A stretch of 64,000 bases of DNA from DATBLE01 sp963808815 (lineage in GTDB: Bacteria > Actinomycetota > Thermoleophilia > Gaiellales > Gaiellaceae). The translations under genes were made by a program, and so were the position numbers. Numbering within the stretch: the stretch's first letter is position 1; each line of letters starts with the position of its first letter. The notes below the pieces were generated by a model. The model was not told the origin of the DNA. It did no database searches and saw nothing but the letters and a program-made list of their open reading frames with translations. The stretch covers positions 62,001 to 126,000 of the forward strand of contig CAWEGI010000019.1 in the NCBI GenBank assembly GCA_963808815.1, in the 5' to 3' direction. Positions 7,867 to 16,849 of this stretch are shown here, one piece after another.

Positions 7867-9960
7867 TCAGCTGGGCACCGGGGCAGAGAACGTCTCTCGC
7901 CCGTCTTCGACGATCCGGTACGTCGTGCCGGAGGCGCCCGCGAGTTCAGCCGCTGCCAGTCTCCCGTCATCCGTTCGCGCGAGGAAGCCGCCGGGTGCGA
8001 TCTGGTAGCCGGCGAGCGTGTAAGGCGCGCGTGTCCAGTTCGCGACCACCGAATACCGGCCGAAGCGCGTTTCGGTGACGCCGGCCGCGATTCGTCTGTA
8101 CGAGGTGAGCGCAACTCCGGCGTAGCGGGGCCCGAGCGCGCGCTGGAACGCGGTCACGATCGGAAGCCATGGGCTCTCGAGCGAATGCGTCTGTTGGTCC
8201 CAGGTGTACGAGAGCAGGAAGCCGAATGCGAGGTTCCAGGTGAGGATCTGCGGGTCGGTCGTGAAGGTGCACTCGCAGAGGTCGTGCTGGTACAGCAGCA
8301 CCTTGTCGTGGAGGAGCCAGAGCGCGAGCGGGAACGGCTGCCAGGTGGCGTCGCCCCAGGGTGCGACCTGGTAGACGAACGAGCGTTGGATCAAGGGGAG
8401 GCCGCCGTGGAAGCCTGAGAAGGCGGCGGCCGTCCGGTCCCAGCCGTCCTCGGTCATCAGGCAGCGACCCGCGTGCGAGCGGAAGAGGCTGAGCCAGCCT
8501 TCCTCGTAGGCAAGTGGAGTCGGCGAAGCGTGGTTGAAGTCGTACAGCCAGGACCGCGACCCGAGCTGGTCGAAGAACAGGCAATCGGCGTTCGCGAACT
8601 GGTCGATCAAGCGCGCGACGCGGGCGCGGACAAAGGGCACGTACGGCGAGACGACATGGCCGACGCGAGTGTTGAAACGCTCCGTCACCGGCCGACCTGC
8701 GTGGTCCTGAACGGACAGGTCGTCGAGCGTCAGGCCCGGGGGGAGGCCACGGACCGTCGGCGAGCCGGCATCCCACCAGCCCGCGTTCAGGTACGGCATC
8801 ACGAGCTGTCCTTGCTGCTCGGCCTGTGCGACGAAGGCGTCGTAGTCGGCCTGCGTCCCCAGCCGCGGGTCCGGAGGAAGGAAGTCCGGGTCGTTCACAT
8901 CGAAGCCCCCGACCTGGAACCCGGCCGGGTGCAGCAGCGAGGGCGACGGGAGCCGCTGCAGGGCGGAGGGCCACGCCGATAAGGGAGGCAGTCCTTTGGC
9001 AGGGTCGATCTTCACGAGCGGTGCCTGCGCGAGCACAGGCAGCCGCGATCCGAGCTTGGCCGCCGCGGAGGGGTACGCGAAGATCCGGTTGTCGGTCCGG
9101 TAGTCGAGGATCGACCGCTCCACCGGCACCCCCACGCGAAGGCGGACGATCGGGCTCGTCCATCTCCGTCCCCGCGGGATCCAGGTCGCGAACGCATGCC
9201 TGACGCAGAAGAGCGCCCCCGAGCACGCGGAGGGGGCCCCGTGCCTGAACCCGAGCTCGACAGGTGCGAGCGGTGCGGGCAACGGATTGACCGAGTAGAC
9301 GGCCAGCGACGCGCGGCCCAGATCGAGCGCGAGATAGTCGGCGAACGCACCCCGCGATGGATAGGTGAACAGGTCATCGACGTTTCGCCTGAAGAACGCC
9401 CGGCCGAAGACCACCCCCGGAAGGAAATTCGGAGCGTACCCTGCGGTCACGGATTTCACGGGCACCTGGAGATCGGCCGGGAAGCTGACCGTTCGAACCG
9501 CCGACGCCGATCGGTTCGTGAGGTTGAGCCGCAGGTCGAGATACGACTGCAGGGCGTGCACGGTCACGACGGCATCGACGCTTCGAGTGGTCTTCGCGGC
9601 GCTCGGGTAGGTGAGCGTGAGGGTCGAGCGCCGTGCATCCCAGCGGTAGCGAACGCCGGCTCCGGCCTGTGCGAGCGCGCACCCATCGGCGTTGAGGCGG
9701 CGGCCGACTGCGGTCCATTCGCAGCCGTTCGTTCCCTGTGCGACTCGCCTGCCGGCGCGGCGGTCGCGCAGCTCGACGAGGGCACCGGTCTGCTTCGAGA
9801 ACGTCAGCCGGTAAGCCGCGGTCTGGAGGACGATGACGTCGGGTGCCCGATCGTCGAAGCCGACGTTCCCGGGCGCAGACTGCGAGCCGAACGGATAGGT
9901 GACCGCGCCGAGGACGGCGGCGGCTGCGGCAAGCGCCGTCCAGGATCCTCGCCGCCTCAC
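7867..9960 (-). CDS. Secreted glycoside-hydrolase-like protein (DUF6259-like)
   Basis: A 697-residue exported protein. A signal peptide is visible (MRRRGSWTALAAAAAVLGAVTYPFG). Residues about 35-300 look like a beta-sandwich (AAYRLTFSKQTGALVELRDRR, as in galactose-mutarotase-like domains of carbohydrate enzymes). Residues about 370-620 look like a TIM barrel with FVAQAEQQGQLVMPYLNAGWW, FADADCLFFDQLGS-like acidic strand ends (CLFFDQLG, MTEDGWD) and a final beta-rich cap. The acidic residue in LFFDQ is a candidate catalytic nucleophile. This matches the layout of DUF6259/GH-clan proteins; family assignment is by eye. No transporter or regulator is adjacent. Confidence 0.6.
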   Translation of the reverse strand: MRRRGSWTALAAAAAVLGAVTYPFGSQSAPGNVGFDDRAPDVIVLQTAAYRLTFSKQTGALVELRDRRAGRRVAQGTNGCEWTAVGRRLNADGCALAQAGAGVRYRWDARRSTLTLTYPSAAKTTRSVDAVVTVHALQSYLDLRLNLTNRSASAVRTVSFPADLQVPVKSVTAGYAPNFLPGVVFGRAFFRRNVDDLFTYPSRGAFADYLALDLGRASLAVYSVNPLPAPLAPVELGFRHGAPSACSGALFCVRHAFATWIPRGRRWTSPIVRLRVGVPVERSILDYRTDNRIFAYPSAAAKLGSRLPVLAQAPLVKIDPAKGLPPLSAWPSALQRLPSPSLLHPAGFQVGGFDVNDPDFLPPDPRLGTQADYDAFVAQAEQQGQLVMPYLNAGWWDAGSPTVRGLPPGLTLDDLSVQDHAGRPVTERFNTRVGHVVSPYVPFVRARVARLIDQFANADCLFFDQLGSRSWLYDFNHASPTPLAYEEGWLSLFRSHAGRCLMTEDGWDRTAAAFSGFHGGLPLIQRSFVYQVAPWGDATWQPFPLALWLLHDKVLLYQHDLCECTFTTDPQILTWNLAFGFLLSYTWDQQTHSLESPWLPIVTAFQRALGPRYAGVALTSYRRIAAGVTETRFGRYSVVANWTRAPYTLAGYQIAPGGFLARTDDGRLAAAELAGASGTTYRIVEDGRETFSAPVPS

Positions 9961-10225
9961 GGCTGAGACCCTAACGGCGGCTCATCAGGAGGAGCGACCT
10001 CCTGGGTCGTCTGCAGAAAGCGGCTTCCTGCGGCGTTTGCAGGTTGGCATCCCGATCTGGATCGACAGTCGAGCCCCTAGGAAGGCCGAACGAAATGGGG
10101 CGACGGCTTGTATCCTCGCGATTTCTGCAGCCAATCTAGCCGCCGGGAGTCGAATCGAGTCCACGGCGAGGGGCGTTCGTGGCCGAACTCGAGGTTCCCA
10201 TCCAAGCCCGTGGCGCTGACGCCGG

Positions 10226-11353
10226 ATGAGCCCCCGTGCGAAAGCCAAGTCGAGCGCGTTGTTCCTCGGAGCCGGAGCGTCAGCGGCGTTCGGCTATCCC
10301 CTCACCGGTGACATCCTCCCGCACATCCGCGCAGGGCTGAACGACGGCACGCTCTTCCCGCTCGAGTCCAACCCCAAGCGTGAACGGGGAAAGATGAAAC
10401 GGCTCCGGGGGCACCTGGGGACACTGCTGCCCGCGTTCTTCGAGGACGACATCGAACTCCCGCTCATCACCGACGTGCTGTCGCTGATCGACCTGCTGCT
10501 CACCACCGGCGAGATCGCCGTTCCGATGCTCTCCACCGAGGAGATGGAGGACCTCCGCACGCTGCTCGAGGAGGCGATCATCCACGCGATCGAGTCGGCG
10601 GACACCGGTCAGAGAGGCGCTCAGCTCGATCGTCTCACGGACTGGGTCCTGAACGCGGCGGACGGAGGAGCCGCGCTAACCGTCGTGTCGACGAACTACG
10701 ACACGGTCGTCGAGTCGCTCGTCTTCGAGAAGATCGATGTCGATCCCGAACTCGAGATCTCGAGCGCGGTCGACATGGGCTTCAGTTGGCGAGAGCACAG
10801 CTCGGGGAACTACATCGAAGCCGTCAATCAACCTCCGCCGTCCCCACGGGTCAGGCTCTTCAAGCTCCACGGCTCGGTCAGCTGGCTGAAATGCCCGCTG
10901 TGCGGCTTCATCTACATCAACACGGTAGGGAGCATCGTCCAGCAGGCATTCCGAGAGGACAAGATCGACTACAACAACACGTGCGTCTGTGGGCACGGAC
11001 CGGTTCGGCCGGTCATCGTTGCACCGTCGATGGTCCGGACGATCAAGGATCCGGATCTGCTGACGATCTGGCGGAGCGCGCTCGAGGCAATGAGGGTCGC
11101 AGACGAGTGGATCATCGTCGGCTACTCGCTTCCTCCCGAGGACATCGCGATCCGGTCCATCCTCGTGAGAGCGCACAGCGGACGCGGACGAAAGCGGAAG
11201 CCCCCGACCATCCGGGTGGTCCAGAGAACCAAAGACGAGAAGCTCGAGGGTCGCTACCGCCTCTTGTTCCCGGAGAGCAAATTCGAGTACGGCGGATTCG
11301 AGGCGTTCATCGAAACACTGCCGAAGCCCTCGAAGCACTACCCGATGTTCTAG
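10226..11353 (+). CDS. SIR2-like NAD-binding protein
   Basis: A 375-residue cytoplasmic protein with the SIR2 fold motifs in order: FLGAGASAAFGYP (residues 13-25, NAD-binding GAGxS), STNYDTVVE (155-163), KLHGSVSW with His215 in the catalytic-His position, two Cys pairs CPLC (223-226) and CVC (253-255) for structural zinc, and VGYSLP (298-303). The helical insert (about 30-145) is larger than in deacetylase sirtuins and typical of prokaryotic SIR2_2 proteins, many of which degrade NAD in phage defence. It converges tail-to-tail (4-base overlap) with a membrane-anchored isochorismatase-fold gene. Enzymatic activity and a defence role are inferred. Confidence 0.85.
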   Translation: MSPRAKAKSSALFLGAGASAAFGYPLTGDILPHIRAGLNDGTLFPLESNPKRERGKMKRLRGHLGTLLPAFFEDDIELPLITDVLSLIDLLLTTGEIAVPMLSTEEMEDLRTLLEEAIIHAIESADTGQRGAQLDRLTDWVLNAADGGAALTVVSTNYDTVVESLVFEKIDVDPELEISSAVDMGFSWREHSSGNYIEAVNQPPPSPRVRLFKLHGSVSWLKCPLCGFIYINTVGSIVQQAFREDKIDYNNTCVCGHGPVRPVIVAPSMVRTIKDPDLLTIWRSALEAMRVADEWIIVGYSLPPEDIAIRSILVRAHSGRGRKRKPPTIRVVQRTKDEKLEGRYRLLFPESKFEYGGFEAFIETLPKPSKHYPMF

Positions 11354-13027
11354 CCCGCGGACGGGCTCTGTGCTGCGCCGGTCAGGTCGGGCTGCGCATC
11401 GGCGGGCAGACCGTCGGTGCTTCCGGGGGCGCCGGTCTGCTTCTCGGTCGGCTTATTGTCCTGCCCTTTGATTTCCGAGTCAGGGCCGATGCGAAGGCGT
11501 TCGAGCGCCCCGTAGTCCGCGATGCCGGCTTTCTCGATGGCGTCGATCTCCTTTTCGAGCACTCCTATCTGGAAATTCGCCTCAGTCGCCTGTCCTCTGC
11601 TTCGCACGTCTCGCAGCGTGCGCGGCGTCGTCAGGTGGAAGCGTGCGAGCGCCATCTTCAGGCTGTGGCTCTCGAGAACGAGGCGGTACGTGGTGAGATT
11701 CATCAGGTTCCGTTGCAGGTCTTTCATCGGCTGCGTGTAGAAGCTGGACACGAGCTGAACCAACCCCACTCCGCCGGTGATCGCCGGGATCACCCAGCTG
11801 ACTTCCTCGGGGTCGACGGCCGCCCAGACCGCGAACACGAGCGTCGCGACGAGGAAGACCGAGCCCCAGGCGATCAGGAAGAGGTTCGACCGCTTGATCC
11901 AGTTATAGGTGTTCAGCGCTCGTCTCTCGGTGAGGACGAGGTAGTCCTGGAGCTTCTCGCTTTCGTATGCGAGCACACTCTGCTTGTCCTTGAAGAACGT
12001 CTGGAACTGCGCGAAGCCGTCCTCCGGGACGATCTCGTCCTCACGTTCCAGAGGCGGCTTCCCACCGAGGTAGCGAACGAGATCGTTCACTCCGTGAATG
12101 ATCTCCACCTGCATCACCTTCGCCGCGAAGTCGAGGCCGGAGATGTGGCGCTCGAGCGTGGGGCTGGCGGTCAGCGTGTCGGAGACGGCGAGATTCGGCA
12201 GGTCATAGCGGGCGAGAAGACCACCGAGCAGCGTCAGCACCTTGATATCCGAGTAGACCCCGATCACGGCTACGTAGACGCGGAGGCCCTCTTGGGGTCC
12301 GTGTTGCATGAACCTGTCCTCGACCTCGTGAGCGATGTCCGATATCGCCCCGAGCGTCTCGCCCCGACCCAGGACGGCGTCCACCGCTTGTACGTCCTCC
12401 GGTCTTCCTTGAACAAGGACGTCGAGAATGTCCTCGAGCTCGGTTCTCGAAAGCTTGGCCGCCGGCTTCCCATAGCCGTCGGTTCCCGTCTGTGCGTGGA
12501 CGGAAGTCGAACACCGAGTCGGCATGAACGTGACAGACCCGAAGGCTCCCCTCGGCGTGTGAGCAAGGCTCACTGCCGGATGACTGATGGCCTGGGTCGA
12601 GAAGATGCTCGAGCCCATCGATGTACGACGCACCCCAGGTGCCCATTTCGCAGTGGCTTCCGTAGACTCGGCGCTCGCGGTCGTAGGCCGGGCCCGGCTC
12701 GTGCCAGTCGCGAATGTTGATGACGTGCAACGTGCCGCGAGCAGCGCTATCACGACGCCGTTGGTCGTGGATGGCGCGTAGAAACACGCCGAGTGGTCCC
12801 TCCTTGATGTCGCCGTCCTCGACCGGCAGCCTGCCGCCGCCTCTGGGAGGGAGCTTCGCGTCCCGGCCCACGAGCATGGAGAGCGCCGCATGATCCCCGA
12901 GATAGAGCCGACACTCGCGGTTGCGGAAGAAGTCGTTCTGGAGGCACTCGGTGAGTAGGACATACCGGGTCTCGTCCTGGCTCTGGGGCGCGTTTGGCTC
13001 GGGTGCTGCGTGCGCCTCCGAGCTCAT
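11350..13027 (-). CDS. Isochorismatase-fold protein with C-terminal two-helix membrane domain, one frameshift
   Basis: About 558 residues when one frame change near 12480-12500 is repaired. The N-terminal part has the isochorismatase/nicotinamidase-like fold: YVLLTECLQNDFF, INIRDWHEPG, HCEMGTWG, then VAVIGVYSDIKVLTLLGGL and YDLPNLAVSDTLTAS. Compared with active members (VDxQNDF and ATDYCV) the catalytic Asp is Cys and the nucleophile Cys is Lys, so it looks like a pseudoenzyme. The C-terminus has two membrane helices (FLIAWGSVFLVATLVFAVWA; VSWVIPAITGGVGLVQLVS) flanked by helical, coiled-coil-like segments, and a low-complexity tail. It abuts the SIR2 gene. A ligand-sensing membrane effector is a possibility only. 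Confidence 0.65.
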
Positions 13028-13093
13028 GAGCCTCCGCCGCGGGCGACGGGCCCCGCCGGCCGTGGCAACGATTGAACACGCGAACTCACGACA

Positions 13094-14855
13094 GTGGCTC
13101 CTTCGTTGCTCGTCGGCATGCTACTGAGCTTCGGGGTCGATCATACGGAACGCGTGCTCGTGGTCGCGGACGGTGATCCGGCTCGGCCCGGTGGCCCAGT
13201 CAGCCTTTTCTCGACTAGTCGACAACGACCTTCCGGGTCACCACCAGCGATGCGGCCTCCTGGTCTGCCCGCTTGCCCGGGAGGCGATCGGGCGATTCGG
13301 GGGCGCGGAGATCAAGACCGAGGGCGACAGCTTCTACGTCGTCTTCGACTCCGTGAGCAACGCCGTCCGTTGCGGCCTGGCGATCGTCGCCGACGCCCAA
13401 GGCAGCAGACGACGAAGATCCGCGTCGGTGTCGGCGTCCATGCAGGTGAGACGATCGAGGCCGACGGCGGGTACGTCGGATCCCCGGTCAACATAGCTGC
13501 CCGGATCTGCGCACAGGCAGGCCCTGGCGAGGTGCTCGTCAGCGAGACCGTCCGCGCGCTGACGATGACCCTCCTCCCGGTCACGTTCAAGTCGCGAGGC
13601 CGCCGCGAGCTGAAGGGCATCGCTGAGCCCATCGCGCTCTTCGCCGTCGAAGAGGCGGCCGCCGGGGGGCCAGCGTGGCCTTCGAGGCATCGCCGACGGC
13701 TGTCGCGACGAGGACGTGCCGCGCTGGTCGGGGGCGTGCTGCTCCTGATCGCCGCTGCCGCGGGTCTCGGCTGGCTGATGTCACGGCCGTCCACCGGGCT
13801 CCCGTCGGGGAAGTGGACGATCGGCGTGCACGTCCCGACGAATGGGCCCGGCGGATCGCAGGGCATCGCCATTCGCAATGCCGTGCAGCTCGCCGTCCGC
13901 CAGGCCAACGAGGTGGGACGGCTCGCCGGCGTAGAGCTGGTCGTGAGGGCGTATGACACGGCTGGGCCCGAGGACGGCCCGAGATCTGGATCGGGAAACC
14001 GCTGCCGCTCGGCAGCTGGCCGCCGATCCACGGACGATTGCAGCCGTCGGCCCGTTCACATCTTTCGCGGCAGGGAACACGATCCCGGTCACGAACCGGA
14101 CCGGGCTGCTCGACTGCAGCCCTTCCACCTCTTACGGTGGCCTGACAAGACCGGCAGGCTGGCGCCCTCGAGCTTCGGTCCGCGCACCCGGAGCGCATCA
14201 ACTTCGTGAGGCTCTCCCCGTACGACGCCGTCCTCTCGACGAGCGCTGGCCTCATTCGCCACGCATGAGCTCGGCGCCGAGTCGGCGCTCGTCATCACCG
14301 CACCGGACTGGGAGGGCGACGCTGACGCCTTCGCCGACGCGTTCACGGCGCTCGGCGGGCAGGTCGTGCAGCTCCAAGCTCGCTGCCCGCAACGGTGCGG
14401 ACGCCGCGCTCGAGCCCCTGCGAGGAGACAAGCCGCCCGACGTCGTCGTCTTCGCCGGAGATACGTTCGACGGCGCCGCGCGTAGGTGCGACGGGCGATG
14501 CGCGCGGCCGGGCTGGGCTCAACGCCTCTCGTGAGCGGGGACGGACATTCTCGATGGCTCGGGCTCGGTGAGCGGCTCCTACCTGCAGCAGGCAGAGAGG
14601 GCCGCCGCCGGGAGCTACGCCGGACTGCCCGCGATCCCGCCGCCGCGAGCGGACTTCGTCGACGCGTACCGATCCGCATTCGGCGAGGAACCCTCCGACT
14701 ACGCGGCCGCCGCCTACGCATGCGCGCAGGTGATTATCGCCTCGCTGGAAGCGGTTGCCGAGGACGGCCCGGATGCCGAGGGCCTCACTCCTGGTCTGCC
14801 CCAGGAGGTGCTCCGACAAGGGCTTTCTATGCTGCGCGCAGGTCGTTCTCGGTGA
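13094..14855 (+). pseudogene. Class III adenylate cyclase fused to a type 1 periplasmic-binding domain, decayed
   Basis: Several frames must be joined. From about 13200: REAIGRFGGAEIKTEGDSFYVVFDS and then VGVHAGETIEADGGYVGSPVNIAARIC, the second half of a class III nucleotide cyclase. The first strand with the metal-binding Asp (FTDxVGST) is not recognisable. A single membrane helix follows (VGGVLLLIAAAAGLGWLM), then an extracellular ligand-binding domain like branched-chain amino-acid receptors (WTIGVHVPTNGPGGSQGIAIRNAVQLA, DPRTIAAVGPFTSFAAGN, GGYVDAYRSAFGEEPSDYAA-like end). At least four frame changes. The 3' end overlaps the convergent exonuclease gene. Most likely a decaying receptor cyclase; the domain order (cyclase, TM, outside receptor) is unusual. 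Confidence 0.7.
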
Positions 14856-15675
14856 TCAGCCGCTCGAGTTCGTCGTAGACGTCCTGCACCTGTTCGCGGG
14901 TGAGGCAGTCCGGCTCGTCGATGCCGGCGACGTGGAGGATGAGCTCGCAGACCTTCTCGCGGTCGGCGTGTCCGTCGGAACCGGTGAGACCGGCGACGCG
15001 AGCTAGGGCGAAGACGCGGCGGATTTGTGGCTCGGAGGCCGGGCGGGTATCGCCGCGGGTTCGCAGTCGCATGAAGGCATCGAGGTCGAGCCGCGCTGAT
15101 TCCGGCGCGAGATCGCGGTCGAGGAGCACCTTCACGAGGACTGCCGTTGCTTCGGCATCGTGCATCGCGTCGTGTGCGCCGGCGAGCCGGATGCCGTGCC
15201 GCGCGCAGATCGCTTCGAGCCGGTGCTCCTGGGCGAGCGGTTCGAGTACGCGGAAGGCGTCGAGCGTGCAGGCAACTGCGGGTGGGCGGTAGTCGAGTCC
15301 GGCAGTCCGGAGGGCAACGGTGAGCATTGTCAGATCGAAGCTCGCGTTGTGGGCTACGAAGACGCGACTACCCAGAAGCTCGATCAGCTGTCCTGCCAGT
15401 TCGGCGAAGGTCGGAGCATCGGCAACGTCGGCGTCCCGAATCCCGTGGATGGCGGACGCCTCTTCGGGGATGGGGCAGGACGGGCGGATGAGCGATCCGA
15501 ACCTGACGGTCTCGTTGCCATCCGGGTCGAGCAGCACGAGCGCAAGCGAGACGATCTCGTCGCGCTCCGGGTCGGTGCCGGTCGTTTCGCAGTCGAAGAC
15601 TGCGTAGCCCGGGGAGGTCGGAACGTCGCCCCGGCGGCAGAGTTCACCTGGTGCGGTCGCCGGAGTTCCAGCCAT
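14827..15675 (-). CDS. DnaQ-like 3'-5' exonuclease (DEDDh)
   Basis: About 282 residues. The exonuclease motifs are YAVFDCETTGTDP (Exo I, D-x-E), FVAHNASFDLTML (Exo II) and HDAMHDAEATAVL (Exo III, His and Asp of DEDDh), matching DNA polymerase III epsilon-type proteins. The C-terminal 90 residues (SEPQIRRVFALARVAGLTG, then a helical REKVCELILHVAGI) form an extra helical domain seen in stand-alone actinobacterial exonucleases. ATG at 15675 is chosen; an upstream in-frame start at 15723 would add a basic, non-conserved stretch. It is a single gene, convergent with the decayed cyclase. Likely DNA repair or nucleic-acid turnover. Confidence 0.85.
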   Translation of the reverse strand: MAGTPATAPGELCRRGDVPTSPGYAVFDCETTGTDPERDEIVSLALVLLDPDGNETVRFGSLIRPSCPIPEEASAIHGIRDADVADAPTFAELAGQLIELLGSRVFVAHNASFDLTMLTVALRTAGLDYRPPAVACTLDAFRVLEPLAQEHRLEAICARHGIRLAGAHDAMHDAEATAVLVKVLLDRDLAPESARLDLDAFMRLRTRGDTRPASEPQIRRVFALARVAGLTGSDGHADREKVCELILHVAGIDEPDCLTREQVQDVYDELERLITENDLRAA

Positions 15676-15785
15676 GCAGCGAGCGTGGATGCCCGATCGG
15701 ACAGACAGGCGGAGCAACCTCATGCCCTCTAGTCACCGTGCAGCTCGGCCGGTCTTATCCCGTCCGAGGGACCGGGCGGGGGGTC

Positions 15786-15791
15786 TAGGCT
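15786..15791 (+). promoter_or_regulatory. -10 box (TAGGCT), leaderless start of the HD gene
   Basis: TAGGCT fits TAnnnT and ends exactly 6 bases before the GTG at 15798. There is no ribosome binding site. The spacing implies a transcript beginning at or within a base of the start codon, which also supports this GTG as the start. Confidence 0.45.
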
Positions 15792-15797
15792 GAAGCG

Positions 15798-16241
15798 GTG
15801 ACGTTCCCGTCCGACATTCTCGAGGCGGTCCTGGCTCGCTCGACCTCGCACACCTCTTCCCTCCACGGCCTTGCGCACTGGGAGCGCGTACGCGAGAACG
15901 GGTTCGCGCTCGCCGGCGCGACGGACGGCGCCGACCCCGAGGTCGTGGGCCTCTTCGCGCTCTTCCACGATTCGATGCGCGTGAACGACGGGCACGACCC
16001 CGACCATGGCGGGCGCGGAAGCGCCCTCGCGCGTGAGTTGGCCGGCCTTCTGCCGCTCGACCAATGGCAGCTCGAGCGGCTGACCACGGCCTGTGACGGC
16101 CACACGGACGGGTTCGTCAGCGACGATCCGACGGTCGGCGCGTGCTGGGATGCCGATCGGCTCGACCTTCCGCGGGTCGGGATCCGGCCCGAAGCGAGAC
16201 TCCTCTCGACCGCTGCCGCAAGGGCGCGCGCTGCTCTCTGA
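15798..16241 (+). CDS. Small HD-domain hydrolase
   Basis: A 147-residue single-domain protein. HGLAHWERV, LFALFHDSMR (HD) and CDGHTDGF with a final DADRLDLPRVG fit metal-dependent HD phosphohydrolases of the type often called HD domain proteins: SLHGLAHWxRV supplies the first His, FHD the His-Asp pair, and DADRLD the last Asp. The GTG start lies 6 bases after a TAGGCT -10 box. It precedes the small alarmone hydrolase by 13 bases and is probably cotranscribed with it. The substrate is unknown, possibly a nucleotide. Confidence 0.75.
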   Translation: MTFPSDILEAVLARSTSHTSSLHGLAHWERVRENGFALAGATDGADPEVVGLFALFHDSMRVNDGHDPDHGGRGSALARELAGLLPLDQWQLERLTTACDGHTDGFVSDDPTVGACWDADRLDLPRVGIRPEARLLSTAAARARAAL

Positions 16242-16254
16242 TGCGGAGACGGCC

Positions 16255-16839
16255 TTGAAGCTGAACGCCGAACGTTTCGCGTATGCGCTCGATTACGCCA
16301 CGCGGGCACACGAGGAGCAAATGCGAAAGGGCTCCGACATCCCGTACGTCTCGCACCTGCTCGCTGTAGCCGCGCTGGTGCTGGAGGACGGGGGAGACGA
16401 GGACGAAGCGATCGCTGCTCTGCTCCACGATGTGGTCGAGGACCAGGGTGGGGCGGAGCGACTGGCTGAGGTGCAGCGTGAGTTCGGGCCTCGGGTTGCT
16501 GCGATCGTCGAGTCCTGCAGCGACACGCTGGTCACGCCGAAGCCGCCGTGGCGGGAGCGGAAGGCCGCGTACGTCGCGCACCTCGAAGACGCTGACTCGT
16601 CGGCGGTCCGCGTTTCCCTTGCCGACAAGGTGCACAACGTTCGCACGATCGTCCTCGACTACCGCCGACTCGGCGAGTCGCTCTGGGAGCGCTTCGATCC
16701 CGGCGCAGATCCCGTTTGGTACTACCGGTCGCTCGCCGACGTGTTCGCTCGACGCAGCTCGAGTCCGCTCACGGCCGAACTCGAGCGCGAGGTGTCCGAG
16801 CTCGAGGCGCTGACAGGGTCGCCTCGGGAGCGGCAGTAG
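16255..16839 (+). CDS. Small alarmone hydrolase-like HD protein (SpoT/MESH1 type)
   Basis: About 194 residues from a TTG at 16255, chosen because a GGAGA lies about 7 bases upstream and the protein then starts MKLNAERFAYALDYATRAHEEQ. Motifs: IPYVSHLLAVA (first His), AIAALLHDVVEDQGG (HD plus ED), and VRVSLADKVHNVRTI (last Asp), closely matching the hydrolase domain of Rel/SpoT and MESH1 small alarmone hydrolases. No synthetase or TGS/ACT domain is present. It would hydrolyse (p)ppGpp or a related nucleotide in the cytoplasm. Second gene after the HD protein; DUF3800 follows 10 bases later. Confidence 0.8.
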   Translation: MKLNAERFAYALDYATRAHEEQMRKGSDIPYVSHLLAVAALVLEDGGDEDEAIAALLHDVVEDQGGAERLAEVQREFGPRVAAIVESCSDTLVTPKPPWRERKAAYVAHLEDADSSAVRVSLADKVHNVRTIVLDYRRLGESLWERFDPGADPVWYYRSLADVFARRSSSPLTAELEREVSELEALTGSPRERQ

Positions 16840-16849
16840 CCTCTGCCCG

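Noticed and set aside
9961..10225. Possible tRNA or other RNA gene in the gap before the SIR2 gene
   Set aside because: A GTCGAATC stretch near 10150 looks like a T-arm, but no acceptor stem, anticodon arm or cloverleaf could be formed.
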